In this document: positions 36,170 through 47,280 of the stretch, piece after piece
Numbering within the stretch: position 1 is the stretch's first letter
Layout of the letters: each line of letters opens with the position of its first letter
Assembly (NCBI RefSeq): GCF_030272615.1
Contig: NC_081405.1
Span: forward strand, 650,049,420-650,107,419
From: Cryptomeria japonica
Taxonomy: Eukaryota > Streptophyta > Pinopsida > Cupressales > Cupressaceae
Direction: 5' to 3'
DNA length: 58,000 nt
The notes under the pieces: generated by a model
What the model saw: the letters and a program-made list of their open reading frames with translations, nothing else
What the model was told of the DNA's origin: nothing
The model's database searches: none
Made by a program: the position numbers and the translations under genes

Positions 36170-37270
36170 TCATCTGTTTATATATTGCATTCCATTGCAT
36201 ATCACCCATCCATTCACTCATTCATATGTATGATTTGTAGGCAAATATGAGCAAGGTTAATATGAATAGTTATGTAAGAATTGAGCTAGTTTTGGATACA
36301 ATCACGACCGAGTACTCTGATACATCATCAATACATCATGCAAAGTCTAAAAAACCTTGCATTCATCATGGTCATATCGTCATTACATTTAGTGGCATTT
36401 TGCATTAATTACATTCATGTCATTTTTTAAATTGCATATAGTTCATTTAATTTATTGACATTAGTCTTCATTAATCATTTGCATCATTGCATAATCATGA
36501 TGATTAGATTCATTCATAGGATCCAATTGTCCTTGATTGTATTAACCATTTACTATGCATTCATCTAGTGTCAGTTATCAATTATCATTTTATCATTCTT
36601 TATCATCCTTTATTATTTATCATTTCATACATTCATTTAGCTATTCATTAGTTAAAAGGTGCATTCATTCATCCATTATTAAGTATCTTATTATGCTCAT
36701 TTTAGGATTCATTTACATTGCATTCATTATCCTTTTTTAATTGCATTAAGGTGTAGTTATTAAACCATAAGTTGCATTATCATCACATTATCATTTTTAC
36801 TTAATCATATTTAGGCATTTAAAATCATAAAACCATTTGACTCCAAACATTGGTTCATACCATTTATATATCCATTATACATATGCATTCATTTATACAT
36901 CATGATATAAACATTTGTACTTTACATTTATTTATCCATATTACATTCATCTAAAAACATCAAGATGCATATCCATACATAAACCATTCATTCTTTGCAT
37001 TAACATCATTGCATATTATTTTTTATCATTATATCAAAATAGGAAACACCAAAATCCTGTCCATAAATCATCATAAGCATACATCATCATCATGGCATTA
37101 CATACATAAAGCATTACATCAAAACAAAACATGCACACATGTATAAACCTGCATTCATATGTTAGTATCGAACATCATAAATCATCATAAAACCATGCAT
37201 ATAGGAATCATCTCATAAATGCATACATATACACGTATCCATCTAAGCATAAACTCATAAAACACCATCA
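36170..37270. repeat. CAT/ATTCAT-rich low-complexity tract (~1.1 kb)
   Basis: Dense, irregular repetition of CATCAT, ATTCAT, TTATCATT and CATACAT words on the plus strand over more than a kilobase, with no clean period. It looks like a decayed microsatellite or a simple-sequence part of an LTR. No gene is supported. Confidence 0.65.
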
Positions 37271-37433
37271 TGCATAGCACCCATACATCACAATATGCAT
37301 ATTAATCAAAAAATGGGATCTCCTCATATATATCATCTCACGTATCAGAGTGCAATGAAGTCTACAAAATTGTCTACGAAGAGCCATCCAAGATACAGTC
37401 CAAAAATAAATTACATATATACAAAATGCTCTC

Positions 37434-37779
37434 TCAGATGCCACTCTGACCAGATGCTGCCCCACCATCGCCACCTTCTCCCCCACTGGTCCCTACACCA
37501 TCCGATCTATCTCTTCGTGGAGGCCCCATCAATCCCCCACTAGCTCCTATACCCCTTGACCTGTCTCTCCGTAGAGGACCCATCACACCCCCACTGCTCT
37601 ACATCCTCTGGGATCACTCTGATCTAGCCTGCCGCATCTGCGAATAGCTCAGTGTTCGCTGACTAGATGGTACAACCTGCTCATATAGGCCCTGCCAATA
37701 ATCAACCTCTCCACCTGCTCTCCATACCTCCCTCACCAATGCCTCCATAGATGGCCCCTGTCCTTGTACTCCCTCCAAA
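37434..37779 (-). pseudogene. Arg/Gly-rich ORF remnant of unknown function
   Basis: Reading minus from 37779: EGVQGQGPSMEALVREVWR, YWQGLYEQVVPSSQRTLSY, then two stops (probably former CGA and CAG) and a Gly/Arg/Ser tail in which GPLRRDRSRGIGASGG is followed by the imperfect repeat GPPRRDRSDGVGTSGG. It ends at 37434 with TGA. The upstream side is cut by the copia-type fragment at 37780. Whether it belongs to the multi-exon gene at 39161-40851 is unknown. No domain recognised. Confidence 0.45.
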
Positions 37780-37905
37780 ACTTTCTTGAAGTGCCTGAAT
37801 AATGTCCTGAGCTGCTTTTAAATCATCTTCTAATTTGATATTTTTCAACTTCTCTGCATCATAGTCAGTAAGAGCTCCTTCAAGTTGCTTCATCAGATTT
37901 TCCAT
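37780..37905 (-). pseudogene. Start of the coiled-coil Gag-like ORF, truncated
   Basis: ATG at 37905 opens MENLMKQLEGAL..., nearly identical to the ORF starting at 24480. It runs about 40 codons (to ...IIQALQES) before homology ends at 37780. It shows that the ATG at 24480 is the conserved start. Confidence 0.7.
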
Positions 37906-37962
37906 CTTTACCGGTGTCAAGATCTTCCTCAAGCTGTTAGGCTTCTGAAAATAGAGGACCAG

Positions 37963-37974
37963 GCTCTGATACCA
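37963..37974 (-). other. Primer-binding site of the truncated copia-type copy
   Basis: The minus strand reads TGGTATCAGAGC two bases inside the LTR, identical to the site at 24538-24549. Confidence 0.8.
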
Positions 37975-37976
37975 AT

Positions 37977-38857
37977 TGTTAGGGTTCCCACAGATACTGA
38001 GAGGGGGGGGTGAATCAGTATCTGACCAGTAATGAAATTTTCTTAAAAATGAATATGCAGAATATAAATTAACAGTATACCGGTATGCAAGAATTAATGC
38101 AAATAACAGAATTAAAATCATCCACATGAAAAGAACACCATAACACAAGATGTTTAACAAGGAAACCCGGTGTGGGAAAAACCTCGGTGGGATTTGTGAC
38201 CCACAATATTCACTTACTGGCCAATAAGAGAATATTACTTACAATAGGGGCCTGCACATGCAGGAAGGCCAACTACCTAGAGCTCACTGCTCAATAAGAA
38301 GTCACACTGACTTACAATGAGGATTTACACAAATCCAATGTTCTGTACTGCTTTACAATAGCATCTTCAATGCTAGATTAAGTACTGGTTCTTGCTCTAT
38401 TCTTTACATATACCCTTGACCTACAATTCGCACATTAGGTCTGCCTTACAATTTATTTATTGCATATTTTTTCATTACCTATAAATGACTATAATGATCT
38501 CTTTTATATACAAGAGTCATTTTACAATTTGCCAAGTCGGCTTACAATAATAAACAAAATATTACATATCAAAAATCCTGTCGGCTTCTGTGTCGGTATA
38601 CATATTTCCTTCTGTGCCGGTGAACATCTTCTGTGTCGGTGCCGGTGTAGATTGATCTTCTGATGTCAGTGCACTATCTTGCTTGTGTTATATTTTGTCG
38701 GTATAATGTCTTGCCGGTGTCATAGGATTGCAAGGTTGCCTATATAATGCTTTGCTGGTATAATGTCTTGTCGGTGCCATTGGATTGCAAGGTTGCCATC
38801 AATGATAAAACCTTTCAATCACACACAATGTCTCATTGGAGTGTCCATATGCCAACA
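37977..38857 (-). repeat. LTR of the truncated copia-type copy (881 bp)
   Basis: Starts TGTTAGGG and ends GCCAACA like 24552-25339. Part of the extra length comes from a 57-bp tandem duplication: GTATAATGTCTTG occurs at 38701 and 38758, each followed by GGATTGCAAGGTTGCC; the other copy has this unit once. Confidence 0.8.
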
Positions 38858-39160
38858 TAAATTGGATCACATTTCAAGACATATACACAATGAACAAGTT
38901 TAATCACATTTCAATACCAAATAACTAAGTTTCATATATATCAATGAACAAATTGGATCGAATATCAAGTTTTCTATATATCAAAATGAACAGTAATCAT
39001 GTACATATCAAAAAATGGCATAGATGCCAAATCAATAATAGTTACAAAAATGTGGCATGTGCCATGTCTGTCAAAGTCGATATATACATATACAAATGTC
39101 GAATATATAAAAAAATTGGTCCTTCAATGACCACAACTATAACTATATCTCTATCAATAT
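38858..39160. other. AT-rich spacer, no gene seen
   Basis: Between the truncated LTR and the last exon of the multi-exon model. Repeats of AATGAACAAGTTT/AATGAACAAATTGG and CACATTTCAA are visible; nothing coding is supported. Confidence 0.4.
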
Positions 39161-40851
39161 CTATGGTTGTGGCGGATCATCAAAATCGAGCCTCTTTGAA
39201 GAAGTACATGACTCTATAGGTGGTTGCACAAGGACAATTCAAATGTCGAATCAGATATATTTTCTCAATATAACATCAAAATAACTACAAAATGAACTCT
39301 AAATTGTTTAAAATTGAAATGTTGATTACCTCATCTCTGTCTTCTACAATTGGGTGAGGCTGAGGATCCGTGGGATGTCTTGAAGGAGGTTGTAACTGGT
39401 AAAACAACATTAATACATGTTAATAACATAAATGTCAAATAACACATAATAACTAAAAATGAATAGACTAAAAAACTAAAGCATATCAAAGCCTCAGATG
39501 GATGTCTTGTGGTCGTAGGAGGCAAAGTCATAGATGAATTAGTTATGACCATTTCCTATATCCATGGTAAGTGATCCAAAAGGAGTTAACTAGACAGTTT
39601 CAACTTCGTTGTGCACTTAGTGAAAAGGAGTTGATCTAAGATAGACATACCTTTTCCCTTGGTCATGTTGGATCCCATAATATACACGTAGGACTTCTAC
39701 TGAAATGGAATGGTAGAATAATAGTAGGAAGTTTGGAAGGGGCATGTAATAGGTTAAAGATAATCATACAAGTTAATAACCCAAAGTTGTTGAAAAACTA
39801 GATAAAACAAATATTTTAACATATGTAGAACAAATGCACACCGAAGCCTCGTATAGTTCTCTTGTAGCCTTAGGAGGCGTAGTCGAATCTGATGCAGCTA
39901 TTACCATTTCCTGTATGAAAAATGATAACATATGATATAGACATAAAATGATTTAGTTATTTCAAACAAGCAAGAATGCAATCCAAAGTGAATATGAAGA
40001 TATCACCTCTTCCCTATGCTGAACCTCATCATCATCAGGTGCATTCATTAATTCCATAAACCCCATATGTTTCTATATAAAGAACAAATAAATTAAGTGC
40101 ATTAATCAATATATACATATACATGTTTAATCATAATACATTTCAACAAATTAATTTAAATTGTACTGAATTACTTTCTGTCATTTGGGTGTCCAAGAGG
40201 ATATCTTTTTCTGCCTCGGAGTGCTAGAGGATGGCTTTCTCACACGAGATGTCCTCGAGACAGGTGGGGTAAACTAATGGAAAAAAATTAACATAAGGGA
40301 AAAGAACATGTATTTAATATATCATGTCACTTAAGTCAAAAATATATAAATCTAAATAGTACTGCATAGCTATCTTGGCCAAAGTCAATGGCTGAAAGCG
40401 TGATATCATCAAGTTGGGACATCTTAGCCACTAATAAGCCCTATAAAATACCAAGTAATGATACATATAATTAACAAAAGATATTTTGAAACCAATGTAT
40501 TATTATATTTTTAACAAATTTACAAATCTTTACCTCTGGTGGCAAAACTACTCGTGACCATGGAGTCGACTGAAACATATGTGGTGTACTCCCACCACCT
40601 GCTGCACCTTGCAATGCATTTTATTTATATGTCACTTTAAATTATTCTAAAAAAAAATTCATTTATTTTTATAAGATTTAGTCACTTAATTGATAACATG
40701 TCGTAAACAGAATTAAACGCACTTGTGTCTGATAGAGAGGGTACAACATATTGATCAGTTCATCGATGATGGCCACATCCTCTGTAGTGGAAGCATGGCA
40801 TCTACTCCTGCATCTATTTTGTTTTTGGGGATTGCTTGAAGAATATGACAT
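39161..40851 (-). CDS. Nine-exon gene model, unknown protein (~207 aa)
   Basis: Exons on the minus strand: 40851-40719, 40607-40534, 40440-40363, 40273-40244, 40072-40007, 39910-39848, 39555-39493, 39395-39330, 39211-39161. All acceptors are AG; donors are GT except GC after exons 6 and 7. Phases agree throughout (624 nt, 208 codons including a TAG stop), and seven of eight introns are phase 0. Exon words include EDVAIIDELINMLYPLYQTQ, STPHMFQSTPWSRVVLPPE, ELMNAPDDDEVQHREE and SKRLDFDDPPQP. Exons 6 and 7 are both 63 nt and start EMVI, so they look like a duplicated exon. If exon 4 is not spliced at 40244 it reads on through RVRKPSSSTPRQKKISSW to a TGA at 40181, giving a shorter protein. The first exon may be spliced to something upstream rather than starting at this ATG. 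It may be a tail of a plant-mobile-domain-type gene (fragment at 41681). This is a prediction without transcript support. Confidence 0.45.
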
Positions 40852-41051
40852 CAAATTAATAAAAACAAAACTTAAATCAATTAAAAAAACCCTACTTTAA
40901 TTAAAATGCAAACAAAAATAATCAAACAAATCAAATCTTACCTGTTCGATAGGGTGCCATTGTTGAAAATTGCTCTCAATGTTGGGAAAATCCAAAATAG
41001 GTGCAAACCCATGCAGGTTGTATGTTTTTTATGTTTTTCCTTTCTATTGTT

Positions 41052-41089
41052 CCACGGGTTTTGGCATTGAAAATGGCCAAAACCCGTGG
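41052..41089. repeat. Perfect inverted repeat, 14-bp arms
   Basis: CCACGGGTTTTGGC (41052-41065) and its exact complement at 41076-41089, with a 10-base loop. The inner part CAAAACCCG recurs in the next palindrome. Confidence 0.95.
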
Positions 41090-41107
41090 CCTACACCCAA
41101 AAATAAT

Positions 41108-41139
41108 GTTTCTCAAAACCCGCACGGGTTTTGAGAAAC
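41108..41139. repeat. Perfect inverted repeat, 15-bp arms with a 2-base loop
   Basis: GTTTCTCAAAACCCG (41108-41122), CA, then the exact complement to 41139. A further half-copy, CCTCAAAACCTG, lies near 41170. It sits about 260 bp upstream of the first modelled exon on the minus strand. Confidence 0.95.
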
Positions 41140-41680
41140 TTTTAATTTTTTATTTAAAAAAAAATGTTCCTCAAAACCTGTTATCAAATGTTTTTTTTGG
41201 CATGTGGTCACTTTTCTGTTCACCATCTTCGTGCACTTACCCCAACACCAGTTATCAAATCTTCATCGATCAACATTTGAACTTCAAGAACACTCAAACA
41301 ACAGCAATCGTCACGAAGAAAGATAACTTGCGAAGCACCAAATCATGAACCATCTAAAATGAAGATACACAAGACCATCCCAAACAATCTCTCAAAAAAT
41401 CAGCTGAAGATCTGATCAGATCAAAATATACTGGAGGAAATACTGAACTTTGCAAAGCACTTATCAGAAAAACAAACTGCAAACCGGATCATATAATATG
41501 ATCAATTAAGCTTCCCAGATCACTAAAACCAATACAGCAAGATGTACTGATACTAGAAATGCTCCATACACCAAACCATGATCCCAATAAACTAATTTGC
41601 AATCACTAGAGCAATAAATCATAGGAATATGTTGATGTCAATGACAAAAACGTATCCTAGTAGCAGCAATGTCCAACATG

Positions 41681-41869
41681 CTAAATATCCTTTAGTGTGA
41701 CAGTCATCTCCTTGGTTGGCAAGTGTAAACTACTCGTCTCACTATGCCATCTCTCAACTAAATTTATGATCATACTTAGATTAGCTTGGCTATCAGGCAT
41801 CCAAGCCACATGCCACAAAATGACTGCATGAAGTGTAATACGCTTGTCCTTTGTCATATCAACTATCAA
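41681..41869 (-). pseudogene. Plant mobile domain (PMD) fragment
   Basis: The translation contains HAVILWHVAWMPDSQAN and NLVERWHSETSSLHLPTKEM followed by TVTLKDI and a stop. This matches the start of the aminotransferase-like plant mobile domain (family wording L-V-E-R-W-R-P-E-T-H-T-F-H-L-P and E-M-T-V-T-L-E-D-V). Only about 60 of the usual several hundred residues are present. PMD occurs in MAIN-like nuclear proteins and in transposon-derived genes. There is no ATG at the 5' end and stops lie just upstream. The exons at 39161-40851 lie downstream on the same strand and could be the rest of the same gene, but the domain's middle is missing. Confidence 0.65.
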
Positions 41870-43013
41870 ATCCTTAGTAGGGAGACTATTAGAGTAGATT
41901 TATCAACCCCAAAGCTCTTCAAGATCAGCTACAATCAAGCACTTGTGATGAAACAAGAGAAGAGGAAGTAGCTATGGAGACCAAAAGACAATTTATCCAG
42001 AAATATAAATCATATTGATTATCTAATAGCTGAGTAAATTACAACTGTACAATGAGATGCTTATAAAGAAAGCACAAAACTAAATTTAGGAGAAATAAAG
42101 TGCAGGAATGAGGAGCTAAATAAATCTCACCTATAGCTAACTAGGTACATAAAAGCTAAAACTAGGTGCACAACTAAAATAAGCACTCCTAAATGAACTT
42201 AAGAAAAAAAATAACTAGTTGTTAAAAGGCAACTAATAGCTAAATATGCTCTAACAAAGACTTCACTCCCTTGACAATAGTCCATCAAAGTCCTACAATC
42301 CAACAAGAATCCTAATTAAACCATATGGTCAACATAAGTCAAACACTAGCACAAACATATGCAAATGTCCTTGACACATGTGCAAGACTCTCACAATTGT
42401 GTTGTAGCTCTACAAATGCACAACAAATTGTCAAATGCATAGAAATATCAAATATGCATACTCCTAAAACCTAGATAGATTCCCAAAGGCACTTTGGATG
42501 CATAAATTCTATCAACAAATGCACAATTTCTATTTAGATGTGAAGTACTAACCAACAATTACATAAATTTGGCCCTAAAACTGCATAGTTTGACTCACAA
42601 ACTTGGAAAATATAAAATATCTGATTTAAAATACTTCAAAGTCAAGATGGACAACTCAACGGTAATCCATTCTTTGCTAGTTATTTATACGTCATCACCA
42701 TCTCTACACAATGATTCACCATAGGAATGTTTGCCATTGAACTTTCAAAACCCAATAGTGCCATGCAAAGGTGTAAAGTGAAATGTGAAAATGACACTTA
42801 TGGACCCCTCCCCTCATCATTTATACCCATCCCATTGACCTAGATTTTATTTTTGATCTCCTTGAGCTTTCTCTAACCCCCTTTATTTTACCCATTCTAG
42901 CCTTTTTTGCTTCATCCTCATTCCTTCAACCTTAGTTTCTTGGAAATCTTCCTTCGATTTTCCTCTTCTTTGAAACAACGCTCAAAATCACATTGTCTCA
43001 AAGAGGGGCAAAA
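41870..43013. other. AT-rich non-coding region ahead of a probable gypsy LTR
   Basis: No ORF worth calling. The last ~125 bases (42890-43013) are pyrimidine-rich and end in AAAGAGGGGCAAAA, a likely polypurine tract directly before TGTAGGC. The stretch may be the 3' untranslated end of an otherwise lost gypsy element. Confidence 0.4.
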
Positions 43014-43462
43014 TGTAGGCATAAAAAATTGACCCTTCTTTTGTCATTCTTGTTCATCATTTTTCTTCATTATTAATTAAATAATTTTTAATTATTTAAT
43101 CACCTTATTAACTATCCCCCTTCTTCTAATATTAATTAAATAATTTTATTTTTTACTTAATTGATCATCTTTCCTTAATTGATCGGTTTTTAATTAATTG
43201 ACTAACCTTTCCACTTTCCTCTATCCTTTTATAATTAAATAATTTTGATTATTTAATTATCTAACATTTCTTCTATTATCTAATGAATCATTTAACTTAT
43301 TAGACTATTCACCTCTTCCCTTTTCAACCAAGTAGATAGATGAAATATTTATTTACTCTTGTCTTGCTAGTGAAATTAAATAATTCATCTTTTTCAACTC
43401 AACTCTCCACTCTCTTATAGCCTTCACTATTTGTCATTTGATTCCTTCCCACAAATTCTCAT
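43014..43462 (+). repeat. Probable gypsy LTR, left piece
   Basis: Starts TGTAGGCATAAAAAATTGAC directly after a purine tract (43000-43013), as a 3' LTR would. It contains three copies of an ATTAATTAAATAATTTT-like word (43072, 43131, 43221), the first two forming AT-only inverted repeats. It is interrupted by the copia insertion at 43463 and probably continues at 50328. Confidence 0.5.
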
Positions 43463-44513
43463 TGTGGACAATATTGATTATGTGTTGTCATTGATGTCAA
43501 CACTGTGCTTGGATATGGTTCTTTCTTGGTTGGTTGTTGCTATCCTGGTTGGTTCCTGGTCCCGATTGGACTTGGTTCTGGTTAATTCTGATCAGGTATG
43601 ATCAAATCCTTGGATTCAGTTTTGGATGGTTATTCAATTTGGTTATATGCTTGTCATATTCAGTTGGTTCATGATTTGGTGCTCCGGTAGCTTTCGCTTA
43701 TGTTCCGGTTTACTAGTTGATATTCTTGGTACCAGTTGGCTTTACCAGTTGGTGATATTTGATGATATGGCTAAGTGATTTTGGTTTGGCTTACAGAATT
43801 GGTTCCTAACATGTTGAAGGTGTTCTTGATCATTTCTTAATTAGTTGGTGGCTTCACATTTGCTGGTGTGATTTGAATTAGGTTGTGTGATATAATTTTT
43901 GTAATTATGGGTTTATGGGTTTATGGGTTTAGGGTTTAGCTGACCTTGTTATCAAGGTTGATGATATGTATTTACAGGTGTCTTATTCATTTAATTTGGT
44001 ATTGCTATGTTTATGTCTGCATTATTAGAGAGGTAATTGTGCAAACATAGATATATCATTCTGCGAAGGGTTGTGAAGGATCTAGAGTTGCGGGGCAGAC
44101 ATCTATGATTAACTGAAACTGTATCAAGCATTAGGTGATTCTATCTTCATAGTTCATTTTCTCCAAATTGTAGTCCGATATTTACGTAAGTCAGTGAGAC
44201 TTCTTTTTGTGATGAGAAGTGAGATCTAGGCAGTTGGCCTGATTGCAAGTGCAATCCCCATTATAATTATTTCACATACTATTGTAGAAGTATTATCTGA
44301 TTGTGGGTAGGTTTCCCACCGTGGTATTTCCCTTTACTGGGTTTTCCATGTCAAAAATATTGGTTTTGTGTTCTATACTTTCATGCTTTATCTTTCACTA
44401 TGTTTATATTGTGCTTCGGTAAATGGTTTATAATCTGCATTAATTGTTCAACTTGTGGAAAACTGATTCAGCCTCCCCTCTTAGTTTTCCTCCGGTATCA
44501 AAACATCCTAACA
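43463..44513 (+). repeat. 5' LTR of the copia element (1051 bp)
   Basis: Starts TGTGGACAATATTG and ends TCCTAACA. About 185 bp present in the 3' LTR (roughly 49500-49680) are absent here. Contains a GGTTTCCCACC...TTTACTGGGTTTTCC block shared by copia LTRs. Confidence 0.85.
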
Positions 44514-44515
44514 AT

Positions 44516-44531
44516 TAGTATCATAGAAAGC
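44516..44531 (+). other. Primer-binding site of the copia element (degenerate)
   Basis: TAGTATCATAGAAAGC, two bases inside the 5' LTR, is a mutated version of the tRNA-Met site TGGTATCAGAGC. Confidence 0.7.
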
Positions 44532-44568
44532 TCCTCTCTGCAGAAGCTTAACCGCTTGAGGAGATCCA

Positions 44569-45612
44569 ATGGCATCAACTTCTACATTTGATGGTAAAAA
44601 TTACAAATTATGGAAGGAACGAATGAAGATTCATCTGAGATGTCTTGGAGCTAAAGTTTGGGAGATAGTAGAAAAAGTTTATACAACTCACGATCCTAAT
44701 TTCGAAACACCAACACCTCCTGATGAGCAGAAGAAATTTGATAATGATTTCAGAGCGAAAGAAGCATTATTAAGTGATCTATCAGATGAAAAGCTATTAA
44801 ATGTCATAGAATTGGAAAATTCAAAGCAGATTTGGTTGAAGCTTGAAACTTTTTATGAGGGTGACCAAGCAGTAAAGATTGCAAAACTTGAAGGTTTCCG
44901 GGTGAGATATGAAACTTTGAAGATGGAAGAAGATGAGAAGGTAAGTTCTTTCATGGATAGAGTGAATGAGATTTTCATGCCAATCAAATTATGTGGTGGA
45001 AGTGTCACTGAGGATGAGGTTGTGTCAAATATTATGAGAGTTCTACCTCTGGCTTACAAAATAAAGGCTACTATAAATAATGAACTTTGGACAATGTCAA
45101 GTATGCATGTTACCAGAGATACATTACTTGGGAAGTTGACTGCTTTTGAACTTGAGGAACTTGGAGATTAGAGTGCTACTAAAACTGAGACTGCATTTAA
45201 AGCATCTCCCTTTGGTAAGCAGAAGATAGAGTGGAAGGAGTTATATGCTAAATATTTGGAAGACATTGAAAGAGAAGACAAAGAAATTGAAGAATTGGAA
45301 GCCCTAATTGTTAGAAGAATCCCTAAAGGACTAGTTGGAAGTAAGTATGAAGGAAAATTTTATTTTAAATGTTTTTCATGCAATAAGATTGGTCATTTTG
45401 CTTCTAGATGTGCTGATAGAGCTGCTAGGAATCAAGAAAGATTTGTGAGGAGTTATAAGCCTAATCCACAATATCAAAGCAAATCTAGATTTAGAAGGAA
45501 TAAGGATAAATCATGTTACTATGCTAGTGATGATGATTTTGGTGTTACTGATGATGATGATGATGATGAACTTGTAAGTGAATCCAGTAATGGAAGCTTC
45601 GTTAACGATTGA
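44569..45612 (+). pseudogene. Copia Gag (UBN2-type capsid and CCHC knuckle)
   Basis: ATG 44569 opens MASTSTFDGKNYKLWKERM, the hallmark start of the copia Gag domain. QIWLKLETFYEGDQAVKIAK and a long helical core follow to 45171, where a TAG interrupts. The same frame continues with a CX2CX4HX4C knuckle, CFSCNKIGHFASRC (about 45370), basic residues, and an Asp-rich run near 45530-45575. Stop at 45610. Capsid assembly and RNA binding are the family roles. Confidence 0.88.
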
Positions 45613-45639
45613 GTCTTTATTTCTATTAAGGATGATTCT

Positions 45640-46080
45640 CCAGAACCTATCATTGATAGAACTCATACTGAGGAGAAGGCTCTAGTTGCTAAAATTGAAG
45701 AGAAGGATGAATGGGCTATCGATAGTGGTTTCTCACATCACATGACTGGCGACAAGAGGAAATTCCCGACTCTACAAGAATTTGATGGTGGACTAGTCAA
45801 GTTTGGAGGCAACAAGGCATGCAGGATCAAAGGAAAAGGAACTATATCCTTGGATGGTAAGACTAATACTGACAATGTTTATTATGTTGAAGGTTTGAAG
45901 CATAACCTTTTGAGTGTAGGTCAGATGGTGGATAAAGGATTTCATTTGCAATTCAAAAATGGAAAGTGCAAGATTATCAATAGATCTGGATTGGAAATTG
46001 CATCTAGAACTTAGACCAAAGGAAATATCTTTCATAATTTGAACTCCGGTGAAAAAGATTACTTGATTGCTCTGATTGAT
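45640..46080 (+). pseudogene. Copia protease and GAG-pre-integrase region
   Basis: Same frame as gag. WAIDSGFSHHMTGD near 45712 keeps the D-S-G active site and the following H-H-M-T-G block of copia proteases. NVYYVEGLKHNLLSVGQM (about 45880) is the conserved protease/pre-integrase stretch. One stop at 46012. Confidence 0.85.
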
Positions 46081-47214
46081 GAAAGTTGGTTATGGAATAA
46101 GAGGATGTGTCACGTGAATTTGGATTGCATAGTGAAGATCAGTTCAACACAAGCTATCAGAGATTTTCCCAAGATTATCAAGCCTCATAATCCAGTATGT
46201 AGAGAATGTCAAATGGTTAAGCAAGTTAGAACTTCTTTTAGAAGCATACATGATAGATCTAATGAAATTTTTTATCTTATTCATATTGATCTATGTGGAC
46301 CGGCAAGGACTAAAATTTTTCAAGGTGATAGATACTTTATGTTGCTTATTGATGATTATTCTAGAATGATGTGGGTTGCATTTTTTAAAGAAAAATCAGA
46401 AGCTCTTGAGAAATTAAAAAATTTCAAAGCTACGGTTGAGACAAAAACAAGATTGAAGATAAAATGTTTAAGGTCAAATCAAGATGGTGAATTTACATCT
46501 GGTGAGTTTAACAACTTTTGTGAGAAGCATGGAATCAAAAGACAATTTTATGCACCTAGAACTCCACAGCAGAATGGAATAGTGGAAAGGAAGAACACAA
46601 CTATCTTAGATGATGCAAGGTCAATGATGATGGAAGACAAATTGCCTAACATCTATTGGAGAGAAGCTATCAATACTATGATATACACTTTCAACAAAGC
46701 ACACATAAAAGGTGATACCGGTAAGACTCTTTATGAATTATGGTTCGGTCATACTCCTACTATCAAATATTTCAATATTTTTGGAAGTAAATGCTATATT
46801 AGAAGAGATGATGCATTAGGTAAATTTGATCCTAGATGTGATGAAGGAATATTTTTGGGTTATTCTACTAAGAGTAAGGCATATAGATGTTATAACAAAA
46901 GATTGAATAGGATAATAGAAAGCATAAATGTCAAGGTGGATGGGCGAGGTAACAATCAAATCAGATCATATGACTATGGATCGGAAGATGAATTTGTCAG
47001 ATCAGAACCGACAATGCAAGAATCAATTCAAAGCATTGATCCAGTTTCTCTGGTAAAATTAGAAAATTCCACAGTGACTGTTGATGAGCAGAAAGAGTCA
47101 AAAAGTGAAGACAATCCTAAGACTCCTAGGTATGTAAAGTTGAATCATTCTGAAGATCAGATCATTGGAGATAAGAGGAAAGGTGTGATGACAAGAAGAA
47201 GGTTAGATTCTTAA
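46081..47214 (+). pseudogene. Copia integrase
   Basis: Zinc-finger region: LWNKRMCHVNLD, where the first His is now Asn, and CRECQMVKQ with both Cys. Catalytic core: HIDLCGPART (first Asp), CLRSNQDGEFTS where S-D is usual (second Asp changed to Asn), and PQQNGIVERKN with the Glu kept. Downstream: LFGHTP-like LWFGHTPTIKYFNIFG, then KCDEGIF-type CDEGIFLGYSTKSKAYR. The open segment runs to a stop at 47212 and remains in frame with the start of RT. Inactive by the changed residues. Confidence 0.88.
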
Positions 47215-47280
47215 GAGGTATGTTTCATTTTTCAAATTGAACCAAAATCTGTTATTGAAGCAAGTAAAGATGAGAATTGG

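Larger units (their letters stand above)
37780..38857 (-). mobile_element. Truncated second copy of the copia-type element (LTR plus start of gag)
   Basis: Same architecture as the right end of 1-25339: LTR (37977-38857), two bases, tRNA-Met primer site (37963-37974), leader, and a gag start at ATG 37905. Homology to the other copy stops abruptly at 37780, where the reading frame runs into the Arg/Gly-rich ORF. No target duplication was found around the fragment. Confidence 0.8.

Noticed and set aside
25340-37779. Reading the two copia-type LTRs (24552-25339, 37977-38857) as a pair bounding one element
   Set aside because: Both have a primer site and gag start on their left side in the same orientation, so both are 5' LTRs of separate copies, not the two ends of one element.
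43905-43935. Telomere-like TTTAGGG/TTTATGGG run in the copia 5' LTR
   Set aside because: Only one or two true TTTAGGG units occur. The 3' LTR has a different version, so it is ordinary LTR sequence rather than an interstitial telomere.
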